A stretch of 64,000 nt of DNA. It comes from Lysobacter sp. FW306-1B-D06B (GTDB taxonomy: Bacteria > Pseudomonadota > Gammaproteobacteria > Xanthomonadales > Xanthomonadaceae). The stretch covers positions 1,984,001-2,048,000 of the forward strand of contig NZ_CP151802.1 of assembly GCF_038446665.1 (NCBI RefSeq), given 5' to 3'. Numbering within the stretch: position 1 is the first letter of the stretch; each line of letters opens with the position of its first letter. A program made the translations under genes and the position numbers. Positions 53,011 through 63,450 of the stretch are shown here, piece after piece. The notes under the pieces were generated by a model. The model was not told the origin of the DNA, ran no database searches, and saw only the letters and a program-made list of their open reading frames with translations.

Positions 53011-53976
53011 TCAGGCCAGTGCGGCGATCAGCGCGTCGCGCTGCTTCGCATCCAGCAGCGAGCCGGTGCCGGCACGCAGGTTGTCCACTTGGTGGCGCAC
53101 CTTCGACGTGGCCGGAATGACGACCGTCACCGCCGGATGACTCAGCACGAACTTCAGGAACAGCTGCGCCCACGAATCGGCGCCGACGTCCTTCGCCCAC
53201 GGCGGCAGCGGTTTGTCGCGCACCTGCGAGATCAGCCGGCCGTCCTCGAACGCGCGGTTGATCATCACCGCACAGCCCAGTTCCTGCGCGAGCGGGAAGA
53301 CGGTCTGCTCCGCGCCGCGCGATACCGGCGAGTAGTTGATCTGGATGAAGTCGGGCTTGTGCTTGCGCATTTCCTCCGCAAGCTGCGCCTGGCCGTCTTC
53401 GCGGTAATGCGTGAGGCCGGTGTACTTCGTCTTGCCCTGCGCCTTGAGCTCGCGCGCCAGTGCGATCTGCGTCGCCGTGTCGCGCAGGTTGTGCACCTGG
53501 AGCAGTTCGACCTTGTCGGTGCGCAGGCGCCGCAGCGTGTCGTTGAATTGCTTGATGCCTTCGTCCTTGCCGGTGACGCCCGAGAGCTTGGTGGCGATGA
53601 ACAGCTTGCCGCGCGTGCCGGTCTGCGCCATCAGGTCGCCCAGCACGTCCTCGGCGGTGCCGTAGGTGGGCGCGGTGTCGATGAGCGTACCGCCGCCGGC
53701 GACGAAGGCCTCCAGCACTTCGCGCAGCGGTGCGCGTTCGCCTGCGTCGCTTCCGACTTCGAAACTGCCCGACGTGCCCAAGCCGATCACCGGGATCTTT
53801 TCGCCGCTGGAGGGAATGGTGCGGGTGATGAGCGTGCCGGGCTTGGGTGGCGCCACGGCGGCGGTCGCGGCGGCTTTCGCCGGTGCGCGCTCCTGGCTGC
53901 ACGCGGCCAGCGGCGCCAGGGCGACGCCGGCGGCGGCGAGGGTGGCGGTGGAGATGAACTCGCGACGGCTGGTCAT
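53011..53976 (-). CDS. Aldo/keto reductase, Tat-exported
   Basis: The 321-residue protein has a twin-arginine signal (MTSRREFISTATLAAAGVALAPLAAC), with a Cys that could be lipidated. The (beta/alpha)8 aldo/keto-reductase domain contains the catalytic tetrad Asp and Tyr in LIDTAPTYGTAE, Lys in FIATKLSG and His in LLQVHNLRD. The family reduces aldehydes and ketones with NADPH; export implies a folded, cofactor-loaded enzyme in the periplasm. Xanthomonadaceae genomes have similar exported copies. The start at 53976 has GAAGAGAG upstream; a GTG at 53994 is a less likely start. Confidence 0.92.
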   Translation of the reverse strand: MTSRREFISTATLAAAGVALAPLAACSQERAPAKAAATAAVAPPKPGTLITRTIPSSGEKIPVIGLGTSGSFEVGSDAGERAPLREVLEAFVAGGGTLIDTAPTYGTAEDVLGDLMAQTGTRGKLFIATKLSGVTGKDEGIKQFNDTLRRLRTDKVELLQVHNLRDTATQIALARELKAQGKTKYTGLTHYREDGQAQLAEEMRKHKPDFIQINYSPVSRGAEQTVFPLAQELGCAVMINRAFEDGRLISQVRDKPLPPWAKDVGADSWAQLFLKFVLSHPAVTVVIPATSKVRHQVDNLRAGTGSLLDAKQRDALIAALA

Positions 53977-54097
53977 GGCGATTGCTCTCTTCACGGCGAC
54001 GGGAATGCCGACTATGCCGTTGATAGTGTCGAGAAGGCGCGCAGGCGAGTGCCTTTCGGCACGGGTCGACGTCGGGGTTTGCGACGAGCCGCCGGCC

Positions 54098-54919
54098 TCA
54101 CGCGCCCAGCCGTTGGATCAGCGCCATCGCCGCGGCCGGATTTCGCTCCTTCGCCGCGCTGATGAAGTACACGAACACGTCGCGCTTGCGCTGCGGTGCG
54201 GCGTCCTTCGACAGATACGGCAGCGCGTCGGGCTGACGGCCGTCGGCCCATTCGTGCGCGCGCTGCGCCCACGTCGCCAGTTCGGCATCGGTGTAGCCGG
54301 TCGGCACGTCGCTGCGCGCGCGCATGAGCCGCGCGTAGACGAAATTGGCGGTGACATCGGCGAAGGAGGGATGTTCGTCCGAATCGGTGAACACGGTCGC
54401 CATGTTGTGCTGGCGCGCGAGCGCGACGTAGTCGGCATTCACGAACGCAGGATCGCGTACGTCGAGCACATGCCGCAACGCACGGCCTTCGACCGACGCG
54501 GGCAGCAGCCGCAGGAACTCGCCGAAGCTCTCGCGCTGGATGCGCTGGTTCTCGTCGAACTGCCACACGATCGGCCCGAGCCGGTCGCCCAGCGAGGCGA
54601 TGCCGCCGAGGAAATCCTCTATCTGCGGCCCGGTCTTCGCCAATGCGCGCGACTGCATGATCCGCATCGGCGCCTTGGCCGAGAAGACGAAACCCTCCGG
54701 CGTTTCCGAGGCCCACTTGGCGTAGGTGGCCGGCTTCTGCGCGCCGTAGTAGGTGCCGTTGACTTCGATCGCGGTGAGCTTGCGGCTGGCGTATTCCAGC
54801 TCGCGGCGCTGCACCAGGCCCTTGGGATAGAAGTTGTCGCGCCACGGCGCGAACGTCCAGCCGCCGATGCCGACGCGGATGCCGTCCACGGGACGGGGAT
54901 GTGCTTCGAAGAGTTCCAT
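54098..54919 (-). CDS. DUF72 family protein
   Basis: The 273-residue protein is a full-length DUF72 (TIM-barrel-like, YecE-type) member: IRVGIGGWTFAPWRDNFYPKGLVQRRELEYASRKLTAIEVNGTYYGAQKPATYAKWASETPEGFVFSAKAP, and the C-terminal DVFVYFISAAKERNPAAAMALIQRL. The function of YecE proteins is unproven; a nuclease or sugar-phosphate role has been suggested from structure. It follows the VOC gene at 54922 by only 2 bp and is cotranscribed with it. The adjacent aldo/keto reductase is separated by 121 bp. Confidence 0.93.
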   Translation of the reverse strand: MELFEAHPRPVDGIRVGIGGWTFAPWRDNFYPKGLVQRRELEYASRKLTAIEVNGTYYGAQKPATYAKWASETPEGFVFSAKAPMRIMQSRALAKTGPQIEDFLGGIASLGDRLGPIVWQFDENQRIQRESFGEFLRLLPASVEGRALRHVLDVRDPAFVNADYVALARQHNMATVFTDSDEHPSFADVTANFVYARLMRARSDVPTGYTDAELATWAQRAHEWADGRQPDALPYLSKDAAPQRKRDVFVYFISAAKERNPAAAMALIQRLGA

Positions 54920-54921
54920 GC

Positions 54922-55359
54922 TCAGGGATTTTCGCCTTCGGGATTCCACGGATCGTAGCTGCCGAACCACCACACGTAACCTTCCGGATCGCGCGCCGCG
55001 TAGCCGCGTCCGCCGTAGTGCTGGTCGGCGATGTCGATGACGATGGTGGCGCCTGCGGTTTTCGCGTGGGCGTAATGCGCATCGGGGTCGTCGACGATCA
55101 CGCACAAGCCGTGCGTGGAGCGGCCGCCGATTTCGTCCGGCTGCGCCATCAGCTTGGCCCAGTCGCCGTCCTTGCCGCTGGAGCCGAGCATGATCATGCC
55201 GTCGCCCCAGGTCAGCTGCGCATGCAGGACGACGTCGCCGTCCATGTAGACGGCCTGTTTCTGAAAACCGAACGCGCGGACCAGCCAGTCGATCATGGCC
55301 GGCGCGTCGCGATAGCTCAACGTCGGGATCACGGTGCTGCCTCGGCGGGATGCGGGCAT
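54922..55359 (-). CDS. VOC-family protein
   Basis: The 145-residue protein is of the PhnB/glyoxalase-like VOC type: STVIPTLSYRDAPAMIDWLVRAFGFQKQAVYMDGDVVLHAQLTWGDGMIMLGSS and a second half GLCVIVDDPDAHYAHAKTAGATIVIDIADQHYGGRGYAARDPEGYVWWFGSYDPW. The GYAARDPEGYxWxFG ending is characteristic. Function is unknown; many relatives are stress- or antibiotic-associated. It heads a two-gene operon with the DUF72 gene and is divergent from the GFA gene, 129 bp away. Confidence 0.92.
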   Translation of the reverse strand: MPASRRGSTVIPTLSYRDAPAMIDWLVRAFGFQKQAVYMDGDVVLHAQLTWGDGMIMLGSSGKDGDWAKLMAQPDEIGGRSTHGLCVIVDDPDAHYAHAKTAGATIVIDIADQHYGGRGYAARDPEGYVWWFGSYDPWNPEGENP

Positions 55360-55488
55360 GTCGGCGGCCTCGATGGGACAGTGAGGGGGCGAAGCATAAC
55401 GCCGCCCGGTTAAGCCGATGTCGCTTCGTGCACACCGTGCGCGGCGTGGCTGGGGCAGAATCGGCGCTCACGGACCAAGGAGCACGCC

Positions 55489-55839
55489 ATGACGCACTAC
55501 ACCGGAGGCTGCCACTGCGGCGGCATCGCGTATGAAGTCGACGGAGAGATCGAGCAGGTCCTGGACTGCAACTGTTCGATGTGCGCCAAGCGCGGCGGAT
55601 TGCTGTGGTTCGTGCCGCGCACCACGTTCGAGCTGAAGACGCCCGAGTCGAACTTCCGCACGTACACCTTCAACACCCACAAGCTGCAGCACCACTTCTG
55701 CCCGAACTGCGGCATCTCGCCGTTCACCGAAGGCACCGCACCGGACGGCACGGCCGTCATCGCGATCAACGCGCGCTGCCTGGACGGTGTGGAGGCCTCG
55801 TCGTTGAAGGTGGTGCATTACGACGGGCGTTCGCGCTGA
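55489..55839 (+). CDS. GFA-family (glutathione-dependent formaldehyde-activating-like) protein
   Basis: The 116-residue zinc protein has the GFA fold: TGGCHCGGIAYEVDG with two Cys, DCNCSMCAKRGGLLWF with three Cys, and HHFCPNCGISPFTEG with two Cys, seven Cys in the usual zinc-binding positions. Members are related to the S-hydroxymethylglutathione synthase Gfa and to Mss4, but most small ones have no proven substrate. The RBS is AAGGAG (tgacca-AAGGAG-cacgcc-ATG), a strong site. It is followed by the long palindrome at 55851-55925, a probable transcript end. Confidence 0.93.
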   Translation: MTHYTGGCHCGGIAYEVDGEIEQVLDCNCSMCAKRGGLLWFVPRTTFELKTPESNFRTYTFNTHKLQHHFCPNCGISPFTEGTAPDGTAVIAINARCLDGVEASSLKVVHYDGRSR

Positions 55840-55850
55840 GAGGCGTTACT

Positions 55851-55925
55851 CGTAGCCCGGGTAAGCGAAGCGCACCCGGGTGCGGTGGCCGTGATCCCGG
55901 GTGCGCTTCGCTTACCCGGGCTACG
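55851..55925. repeat. Perfect 30-bp inverted repeat (family E)
   Basis: Arms at 55851-55880 and 55896-55925 are perfectly complementary over 30 bp, with a 15-nt loop. The arm reads CGTAGCCCGGGTAAGCGAAG and on to CGCACCCGGG. It lies 12 bp after the GFA stop. No transposase or ORF is inside. A similar CGTAGCCCGGGTAAGCG element is known to me as an interspersed repeat in other bacterial genomes. Confidence 0.92.
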
Positions 55926-55950
55926 GAGAAACGTCGTGTTCCTGAGTTGT

Positions 55951-56096
55951 CATCCCCGCGAAGGCGGGGATCCATGCATCGGCTGCATCACGCTCCGGAA
56001 GGCGTGACATGGCGGTCCAAACGGTGCATCGGCGGGTCATCGTTTCCGCTTCGCCGCCCCTCACCCCAACCCCTCTCCCGGTGGGAGAGGGGTTTT
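55951..56096. repeat. Family C and family B repeats in tandem
   Basis: CATCCCCGCGAAGGCGGGGATC (55952-55973) is a family C hairpin. ATCACGCTCCGGAAGGCGTGAC (55987-56008) is a second hairpin related to the one at 46861. The family B element CCCTCACCCCAACCCCTCTC with GGAGAGGGG follows (56058-56092). Together with family E they fill the 279-bp gap 55840-56118. Confidence 0.8.
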
Positions 56097-56118
56097 GAAG
56101 AAGCCTTGAAGCAGCCGC

Positions 56119-57942
56119 TTACTGGATCGGCTCGTCCAGCATCATCTCGCGCACGAAGCGCACCGGCGGCGCGCCGTAGCTCAGCACCTGGTCGTGGTAG
56201 GCCTTGGCGTTGAACTTGCCGCCCAGCTTGGCTTCCACGGCCTTGCGCATGTCGAAGTGCTCCTGCGCACCGACGAAATACGTCGGCAGCTGCGCCGAGG
56301 TGAGCTGCGCGCGATCCCACTTGCCGGCAGCCTCGCTCTCCTGCTGGAACGCCTGCTTGGTCATCAGTTCCATCGCCTGCTCGCGGGTCCAGTTGTCCAC
56401 GTGCACGCCCTGGTCGAGGATCGCGTTGGCGATCGTGCGCAGGTAGAACTTCAGCTGCACCAGGCGGAACAGCGGGTCGTTATCCAGGTAGCCGGCGTCG
56501 GCCATCATGTCCTCGGTGTAGACCGCCCAGCCTTCGGCGAACAGGCCCGAGCGCAGCACCGAACGCAGGGTGGAGTGCGACTCCGCCGAATGCGCGCCTT
56601 CCAGGTAGTGGCCCGGCATCGCTTCGTGGATGGACAGCAGATGGATCATGCGGTTGTTGTATTCGCGCAGGAACGAGTCGACCTGCTTGTCGTCCCACTC
56701 GTCCGGGATCGGTGAGATCGCGTAGTAGGTGTCCAGGCCCTTGTCGAGCGGACCCGGCGAATCGCAGTAGGCCACCGCCACGCCGCGCTGGAACTCCGGC
56801 ATCAGGATGATCTTCACCGGATCGTTCGGCACGGTGACCAGATCGTGCTTGCGGGTGAAGTCGGTCGCCTGCGCCAGCGTCTGCTTGGCGAAGTCCACGA
56901 CCTGGTCGCGCGCGGGCTTGTCGGCGTAGGCCAGTTCGAGCGCGGCCTCGATCGCCTTCTGCTGCTGTTCCGGCGTCGGGTTGGCCGGCATGTCCGGCGC
57001 GTTCGGCTTGTCCTTCAGCACGGTCTGGGCGATGGCGTACATCTCGCCGCGCACGCGCTTGAGTTCGCCTTCGGCGCGCTGCTTGATCTCCGCGCGCGAC
57101 AGCGAGGAGTTCAGCGAGAACTGCAGCTTCTCGTCGTACAGCTTCTGGCCGATGCGGAAGTCGCCCTTCGCGTTGGGCACCAGCGTCTTGTCGAGCCAGG
57201 TCTGCTGCTCGGCGACGGCCTTGCGCAGGCCTTCGACGGCGGCGTCGAGCTGCTTGCGATCCTCGCCCTGCAACTGGCCGGCGTTGGGCACGATGAAGGT
57301 GTCGATGAGGCTGAGCATGCCGGCGTTCTGCTTGGCCACTTTCTCGGCGTGGATCTTCGGCACGCGCGCCGGGTCCAGGTTCTCGCGCATCTGCGCGTAG
57401 ATGCTGGGGATCTTCTGCATGCGCGCGGTCGCCGACTTCAGGCGCTGCGGCATCGGTGCGAACTCGCGCGCCATCAGGTTGTAGATCGCGCCACCGGCCA
57501 GGCCGCTGTACACCTGCGGATCCCAGGCCCAGCTCTGCAGCGTATCGATGCTCCAGATATCGCCGCGCACCTGGTTGCGCAGGATCGCCGCGTCGATCTG
57601 GTTCTCGCGCGAGAGCTTGGCGGTGTCGATGCCGTCGAGCTGCGCGAGGATCTTCTTGGCGAAGTCCACCTGCGCCTGGCGACCGGCGGCGCTGAGATCG
57701 TCGATCTCGCCGTCGAAGTCGTGCTTGCCGATCTGCGTGGCGGAGACCGGGTTCAGGCGCAGCCAGCCGTCGAGCCACTGCTGGGAGATTTCGGCGAAGC
57801 GCGCATCCACGGCGGCGTCGGAGGCCGGCGCGGCGGCCGTGGCCTTGGTGTCGGCGGGGGCGGGAGAAGGTTGCGGCTGGCAGGCGGCGAGGCTCGCCGT
57901 GAGCACGGCGGCGGCGAGCAGGGTGGGACGGAACGACGGCAT
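56119..57942 (-). CDS. DUF885 family lipoprotein (putative metallopeptidase)
   Basis: The 607-residue protein has a lipobox (LTASLAAC, Cys21) and an Ala/Pro linker, and is otherwise a complete DUF885 member. The HExxPGH motif is HEAMPGHYLEGAH, with GLFAEGWAVYTEDMM downstream and YFVGAQEHFDMRKAVE near the end. These are the features expected of a zinc peptidase fold. The related gene at 28288 is only distantly similar, so this is not a recent duplication. It is divergent from the S9 peptidase gene at 58128, and the pair may serve peptide degradation in the envelope. Confidence 0.92.
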   Translation of the reverse strand: MPSFRPTLLAAAVLTASLAACQPQPSPAPADTKATAAAPASDAAVDARFAEISQQWLDGWLRLNPVSATQIGKHDFDGEIDDLSAAGRQAQVDFAKKILAQLDGIDTAKLSRENQIDAAILRNQVRGDIWSIDTLQSWAWDPQVYSGLAGGAIYNLMAREFAPMPQRLKSATARMQKIPSIYAQMRENLDPARVPKIHAEKVAKQNAGMLSLIDTFIVPNAGQLQGEDRKQLDAAVEGLRKAVAEQQTWLDKTLVPNAKGDFRIGQKLYDEKLQFSLNSSLSRAEIKQRAEGELKRVRGEMYAIAQTVLKDKPNAPDMPANPTPEQQQKAIEAALELAYADKPARDQVVDFAKQTLAQATDFTRKHDLVTVPNDPVKIILMPEFQRGVAVAYCDSPGPLDKGLDTYYAISPIPDEWDDKQVDSFLREYNNRMIHLLSIHEAMPGHYLEGAHSAESHSTLRSVLRSGLFAEGWAVYTEDMMADAGYLDNDPLFRLVQLKFYLRTIANAILDQGVHVDNWTREQAMELMTKQAFQQESEAAGKWDRAQLTSAQLPTYFVGAQEHFDMRKAVEAKLGGKFNAKAYHDQVLSYGAPPVRFVREMMLDEPIQ

Positions 57943-58127
57943 GGACGGGTCTCGAAGGGTCGGAACAGGCGGCAGGGCCGCGGTCCCGCGAGGATATCCC
58001 CTGCGTAGGCCCGACCCCATAGGCCGATCGTTGAGGCGCCGTTGCCGACTCTGGCCGACCGCTGCGCGGCGCCGCCGGAGCGGGTATCGTCCACCTGCAC
58101 CCGGGGGAGCCGGCGCAGGGGGAAAAC

Positions 58128-60008
58128 ATGAAGCAGTGGATCGCGGCCGCGGCGCTGGTGCCGCTGGCCTGGGTGGCGGACGTGGGGGCGACCGGGCCCG
58201 CTTTGGCGGACTTCCTGAAGCAACCGCAGTACGAATCGATGACCCTGTCGCCGCGCGGCGACTACGTGGCGGCCCGCGTGCCCTTCGACGACCGCACCGT
58301 GCTGGCCATCCTGCGCCTGGCGGACATGCAGGTCACCGCGAAGATCGACCCGGGCCGCGACGGTTTCGTCGAATCCGAAACGTGGGTGTCCGACACGCGT
58401 CTGTTCGCCTCGGTCTCGATCAAGCTGGGCACGCTGGAGCAGCCGTACATGCTGCCCAACCAGCACTCGGTGGACGTGGATGGCCGCAACGGCCGCTCAT
58501 TCCCCGGCTACATGATCGACCCGCTGATCGACGACCCCGAGCATGTGCTGACCTCGTACTGCCGCAAGGTCACCATCAACGATTGCTGGACACGCGTGCG
58601 CAAGATGCGCAGCGACGGGCTGGGCTCGCGCGAAGACATCGTCGACGCGCCGATTCCCAATGCCGATTTCCTCGCCGACCGCAGCGGCACGGTGCGTTTT
58701 TCCTGGAACACCGACGACGACGATCGCCAGCAGGTCTACCTGCTGCGCGACGGCACCTGGACGAAGATCAACGACGAGCAGGACAGCGGTATCGAGTCCA
58801 CGCCCATCGGCACCAGCTACGACCGTCGCTACGGCTTCCTGTGGAGCGAACGCAAGCAGGGGCCGGACGTGATCGAGCGGATCGACCTGGTCAGCGGCGA
58901 GCGCACGGTGGTCGCCAGCGATCCCGATTCGGACCCGCAGAGCCTGGTGTGGTCCTTCGACGGGCACGAGCCCATCGGCGCGGTGTACGGCGGCATCCGG
59001 CCGCAGGTGCGCTTCTTCGACACCGCGCACCCGCACGCGGCGCTGTCGCGCGAACTCATCGATTCGTTTCCCGGTGAACTCGCGCGCGTCACCAGCGCCA
59101 GTCGCGACGGCCGCCGCGCGCTGGTCACCGTGACCAGTGCGGTGGAGCCGGAGCGCTTCTATCTGCTCGACACCGCCAGCGGCGATCTCAAGCTGCTGGC
59201 GCGCAGCCGGCCGTGGCTTGCGGCTTCCGCGATGCGGCCATCGACGCCGGTGACGTTCACCGCGCGCGACGGCGTGGTACTTCACGGATGGCTGAACAGG
59301 CCGGCAGGCGACGGCCCGCATCCGCTGGTGGTGATGCCGCACGGCGGGCCGTTCGGCGTCGCCGACGGCTGGGCGTTCGCCGACGACGTGCAGATGCTGG
59401 CCACGCGCGGCTATGCGGTGCTGCGCATCAACTTCCGCGGTTCGAAGGGCCGCGGCCGCGCGTTCATCGAGTCCGGCTACCGCCAGTGGGGCCGCGCGAT
59501 GCAGGACGACCTTACCGACGCCACGCGCTGGGCAATCGAACACGGCGGCGCCGATGCGTCGCGGATCTGCATCTGGGGCGAAAGCTACGGCGGCTACGCC
59601 GCGCTGATGGGCGCCGTGCGCGAGCCGGAGCTGTACCGCTGTGTCGTCGGCATGGCCGGTCCCTACGATCTGCCCACGCTCTACCGCTGGGGCGACACGC
59701 AGCGTTCCGAATGGGGACGCGCGTACCTCGCGCGCTCACTGGGCGAGGACCAGGCGCAACTGCGCCAGGCATCGCCGACCGCGCACGCCGGCAGCATCCG
59801 CGCGCGGGTGATGCTGGTGCAGGGCATGCGCGATCGCCGCGTCTCGCCCGAACACCTGCGCGCGATGCGACGCGCCCTGGACGAAGCCAAGATCCCGTAT
59901 GACGGCTACTTTCCTTCCGACGAGACGCACGGGTTCTACGGCGTGGAATCGCGCAGGAAGTACTACGAATCGGTGCTGCGCTTCCTGGATCGCAGCCTGG
60001 CGCGCTGA
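58128..60008 (+). CDS. S9-family prolyl oligopeptidase-like serine peptidase
   Basis: The 626-residue enzyme has a signal peptide (QWIAAAALVPLAWVADVGA), an N-terminal beta-propeller (residues about 30-365, WD-like strands) and a C-terminal alpha/beta-hydrolase domain. The nucleophile is Ser486 in WGESYGGYA, the acid is Asp569 in QGMRDRRVSPEH and the base is His601 in DETHGFYG. It belongs to the S9C (acylaminoacyl peptidase-like) type and probably trims oligopeptides in the periplasm. It ends 1 bp from the convergent fdhD stop; the two stops lie in a GCGCTGA-G-TCAGCGC palindrome (60002-60016). Confidence 0.93.
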   Translation: MKQWIAAAALVPLAWVADVGATGPALADFLKQPQYESMTLSPRGDYVAARVPFDDRTVLAILRLADMQVTAKIDPGRDGFVESETWVSDTRLFASVSIKLGTLEQPYMLPNQHSVDVDGRNGRSFPGYMIDPLIDDPEHVLTSYCRKVTINDCWTRVRKMRSDGLGSREDIVDAPIPNADFLADRSGTVRFSWNTDDDDRQQVYLLRDGTWTKINDEQDSGIESTPIGTSYDRRYGFLWSERKQGPDVIERIDLVSGERTVVASDPDSDPQSLVWSFDGHEPIGAVYGGIRPQVRFFDTAHPHAALSRELIDSFPGELARVTSASRDGRRALVTVTSAVEPERFYLLDTASGDLKLLARSRPWLAASAMRPSTPVTFTARDGVVLHGWLNRPAGDGPHPLVVMPHGGPFGVADGWAFADDVQMLATRGYAVLRINFRGSKGRGRAFIESGYRQWGRAMQDDLTDATRWAIEHGGADASRICIWGESYGGYAALMGAVREPELYRCVVGMAGPYDLPTLYRWGDTQRSEWGRAYLARSLGEDQAQLRQASPTAHAGSIRARVMLVQGMRDRRVSPEHLRAMRRALDEAKIPYDGYFPSDETHGFYGVESRRKYYESVLRFLDRSLAR

Positions 60009-60009
60009 G

Positions 60010-60828
60010 TCAGCGCTCCGCGATCCGTCGCGGATGCGTGTAGACGTTGAGCGAATCGCCGCGCGCGAACGCAGCGAGCGTGACGCCCGCATCGTCGGCG
60101 GTGCGGATCGCAAGATCTGTCGGTGCGGAGATCGCCACGACCAGGCCGATGCCCGCGGTCGCCGCCTTGTGCACGATCTCGTACGACGCGCGTGAGGTGA
60201 TGACGAGAAAGCCCGCGTCGGCCGCGAGCGGCGGCGCATGGCGGACCATTGCGCCGATCAGCTTGTCCAGCGCGTTGTGGCGGCCGACATCCTCGCGCAC
60301 CAGCAGACCGCCGGCGTGCGCGAAGCCGGCCGCATGCACGCCGCCGCTGAGTGCGTTGAGCGGCTGCTGCCGTGCGAGTTCGACCAGTGCGGCGCGGATC
60401 GCGGCGATCTCCACCGTCGCGCCCGTCGCCACGCGCGGCACCGGGCGCAGCGCGGCCTGAAGGCTCTCCACGCCGCATAGCCCGCACCCACTGCGGCCTT
60501 CCATGCCGCGACGACGTTCCTGCAGCACATCGAAGCGCGCTTGCGGAATCGCCGCGTGCAACGCCACGCCCGTGTCGTGGCGCACCACGTCCACCAGCCT
60601 GAATTCCGCCGGCTCCGCCACGATGCCTTCGCTCAGCGCGAAGCCGAGCGCGAAGTCCTCCAGCGATTCGGGCGTGGCCATCATCACGGCGAAGGACTCG
60701 CCGTTGTAGAGCAGGGCGACGGGCGCCTCGACGATGACGTGGTCTAAGTGCGGCGCGCGGCCCGCGTGCGGCGCGCGATCGTCGGCATGCAACCGCAATG
60801 CCTGCACGGATTGCAGCGGCTCGTTCAT
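60010..60828 (-). CDS. fdhD: Formate dehydrogenase accessory sulfurtransferase FdhD
   Basis: FdhD transfers sulfur to the Mo-bis-MGD cofactor of formate dehydrogenases, an essential step for activity. The 272-residue protein has the catalytic CxxC as GCGLCG (Cys115, Cys118) and the conserved VALLYNGESFAVMMATPESLEDFALGFALSEGI, GVHAAGF and LLVREDVGRHNALDKLIG motifs. Its ATG overlaps the stop of the 78-residue gene by four bases, which in turn overlaps the stop of the FdhF-like gene, so the three are tightly coupled, consistent with FdhD maturing the FdhF-like enzyme. Confidence 0.95.
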   Translation of the reverse strand: MNEPLQSVQALRLHADDRAPHAGRAPHLDHVIVEAPVALLYNGESFAVMMATPESLEDFALGFALSEGIVAEPAEFRLVDVVRHDTGVALHAAIPQARFDVLQERRRGMEGRSGCGLCGVESLQAALRPVPRVATGATVEIAAIRAALVELARQQPLNALSGGVHAAGFAHAGGLLVREDVGRHNALDKLIGAMVRHAPPLAADAGFLVITSRASYEIVHKAATAGIGLVVAISAPTDLAIRTADDAGVTLAAFARGDSLNVYTHPRRIAER

Positions 60829-61057
60829 GCCGCGTCCACCAGTTGCCGTCCCTTCGCGGTGAGCCACAGCACGGTGCGCCCACCGTCCTGGCGGCGTTCG
60901 ACCAGATCCAGTCCGTCGAAGCGCGGATCGTCGCCCAGCGCCGCAAGCAGGCGTTGCAGCTCGCTCAGGCCCAGGTGCAGGCGCTTGGCGACGCGGTGGA
61001 TCGACTGGCCGTCTTCGGACTGCAACAGGCGCAGCAGCGCGAGCGCGTCGTCGTCGC

Positions 61058-61061
<4 letters not shown>
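60825..61061 (-). CDS. Small winged-helix-like protein in the fdh operon
   Basis: The 78-residue protein starts MSDDDALALLRLLQSEDGQSI and contains HRVAKRLHLGLSELQRLLAALGDDPRFDGLDLVERRQDGGRTVLWLTAKGRQLVD. It reads like a winged-helix/MarR-type DNA-binding domain (helix, recognition helix SELQRLLAAL, wing RRQDGGRTVLWLT). Both ends overlap by four bases with the flanking genes (FdhF-like and fdhD), so it is part of the operon. It may be a regulator or an accessory binder of the oxidoreductase. I know similar unnamed proteins beside fdhF/fdhD in related genera, but no function. Confidence 0.85.
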
Positions 61062-63301
<2,240 letters not shown>

Positions 63302-63450
63302 CGCGATGCGGCGGGGCGGCCGTGCGGCCGGCATGCGCGCATGATAGGCCCGCGCGCGCCGCGCGGCGATGACGACGGGTGAAAGCGGCGCGGTGCGGTG
63401 GCATAGTCGCCGGGCCGTGCCGCAAGGCGCCCCGCGCTGGACCCGATGAC

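Noticed and set aside
60002..60016. GCGCTGA-G-TCAGCGC palindrome as a regulatory operator
   Set aside because: It comprises the two convergent stop codons and flanking codons of the S9 peptidase and fdhD genes, so it is not in a promoter position.
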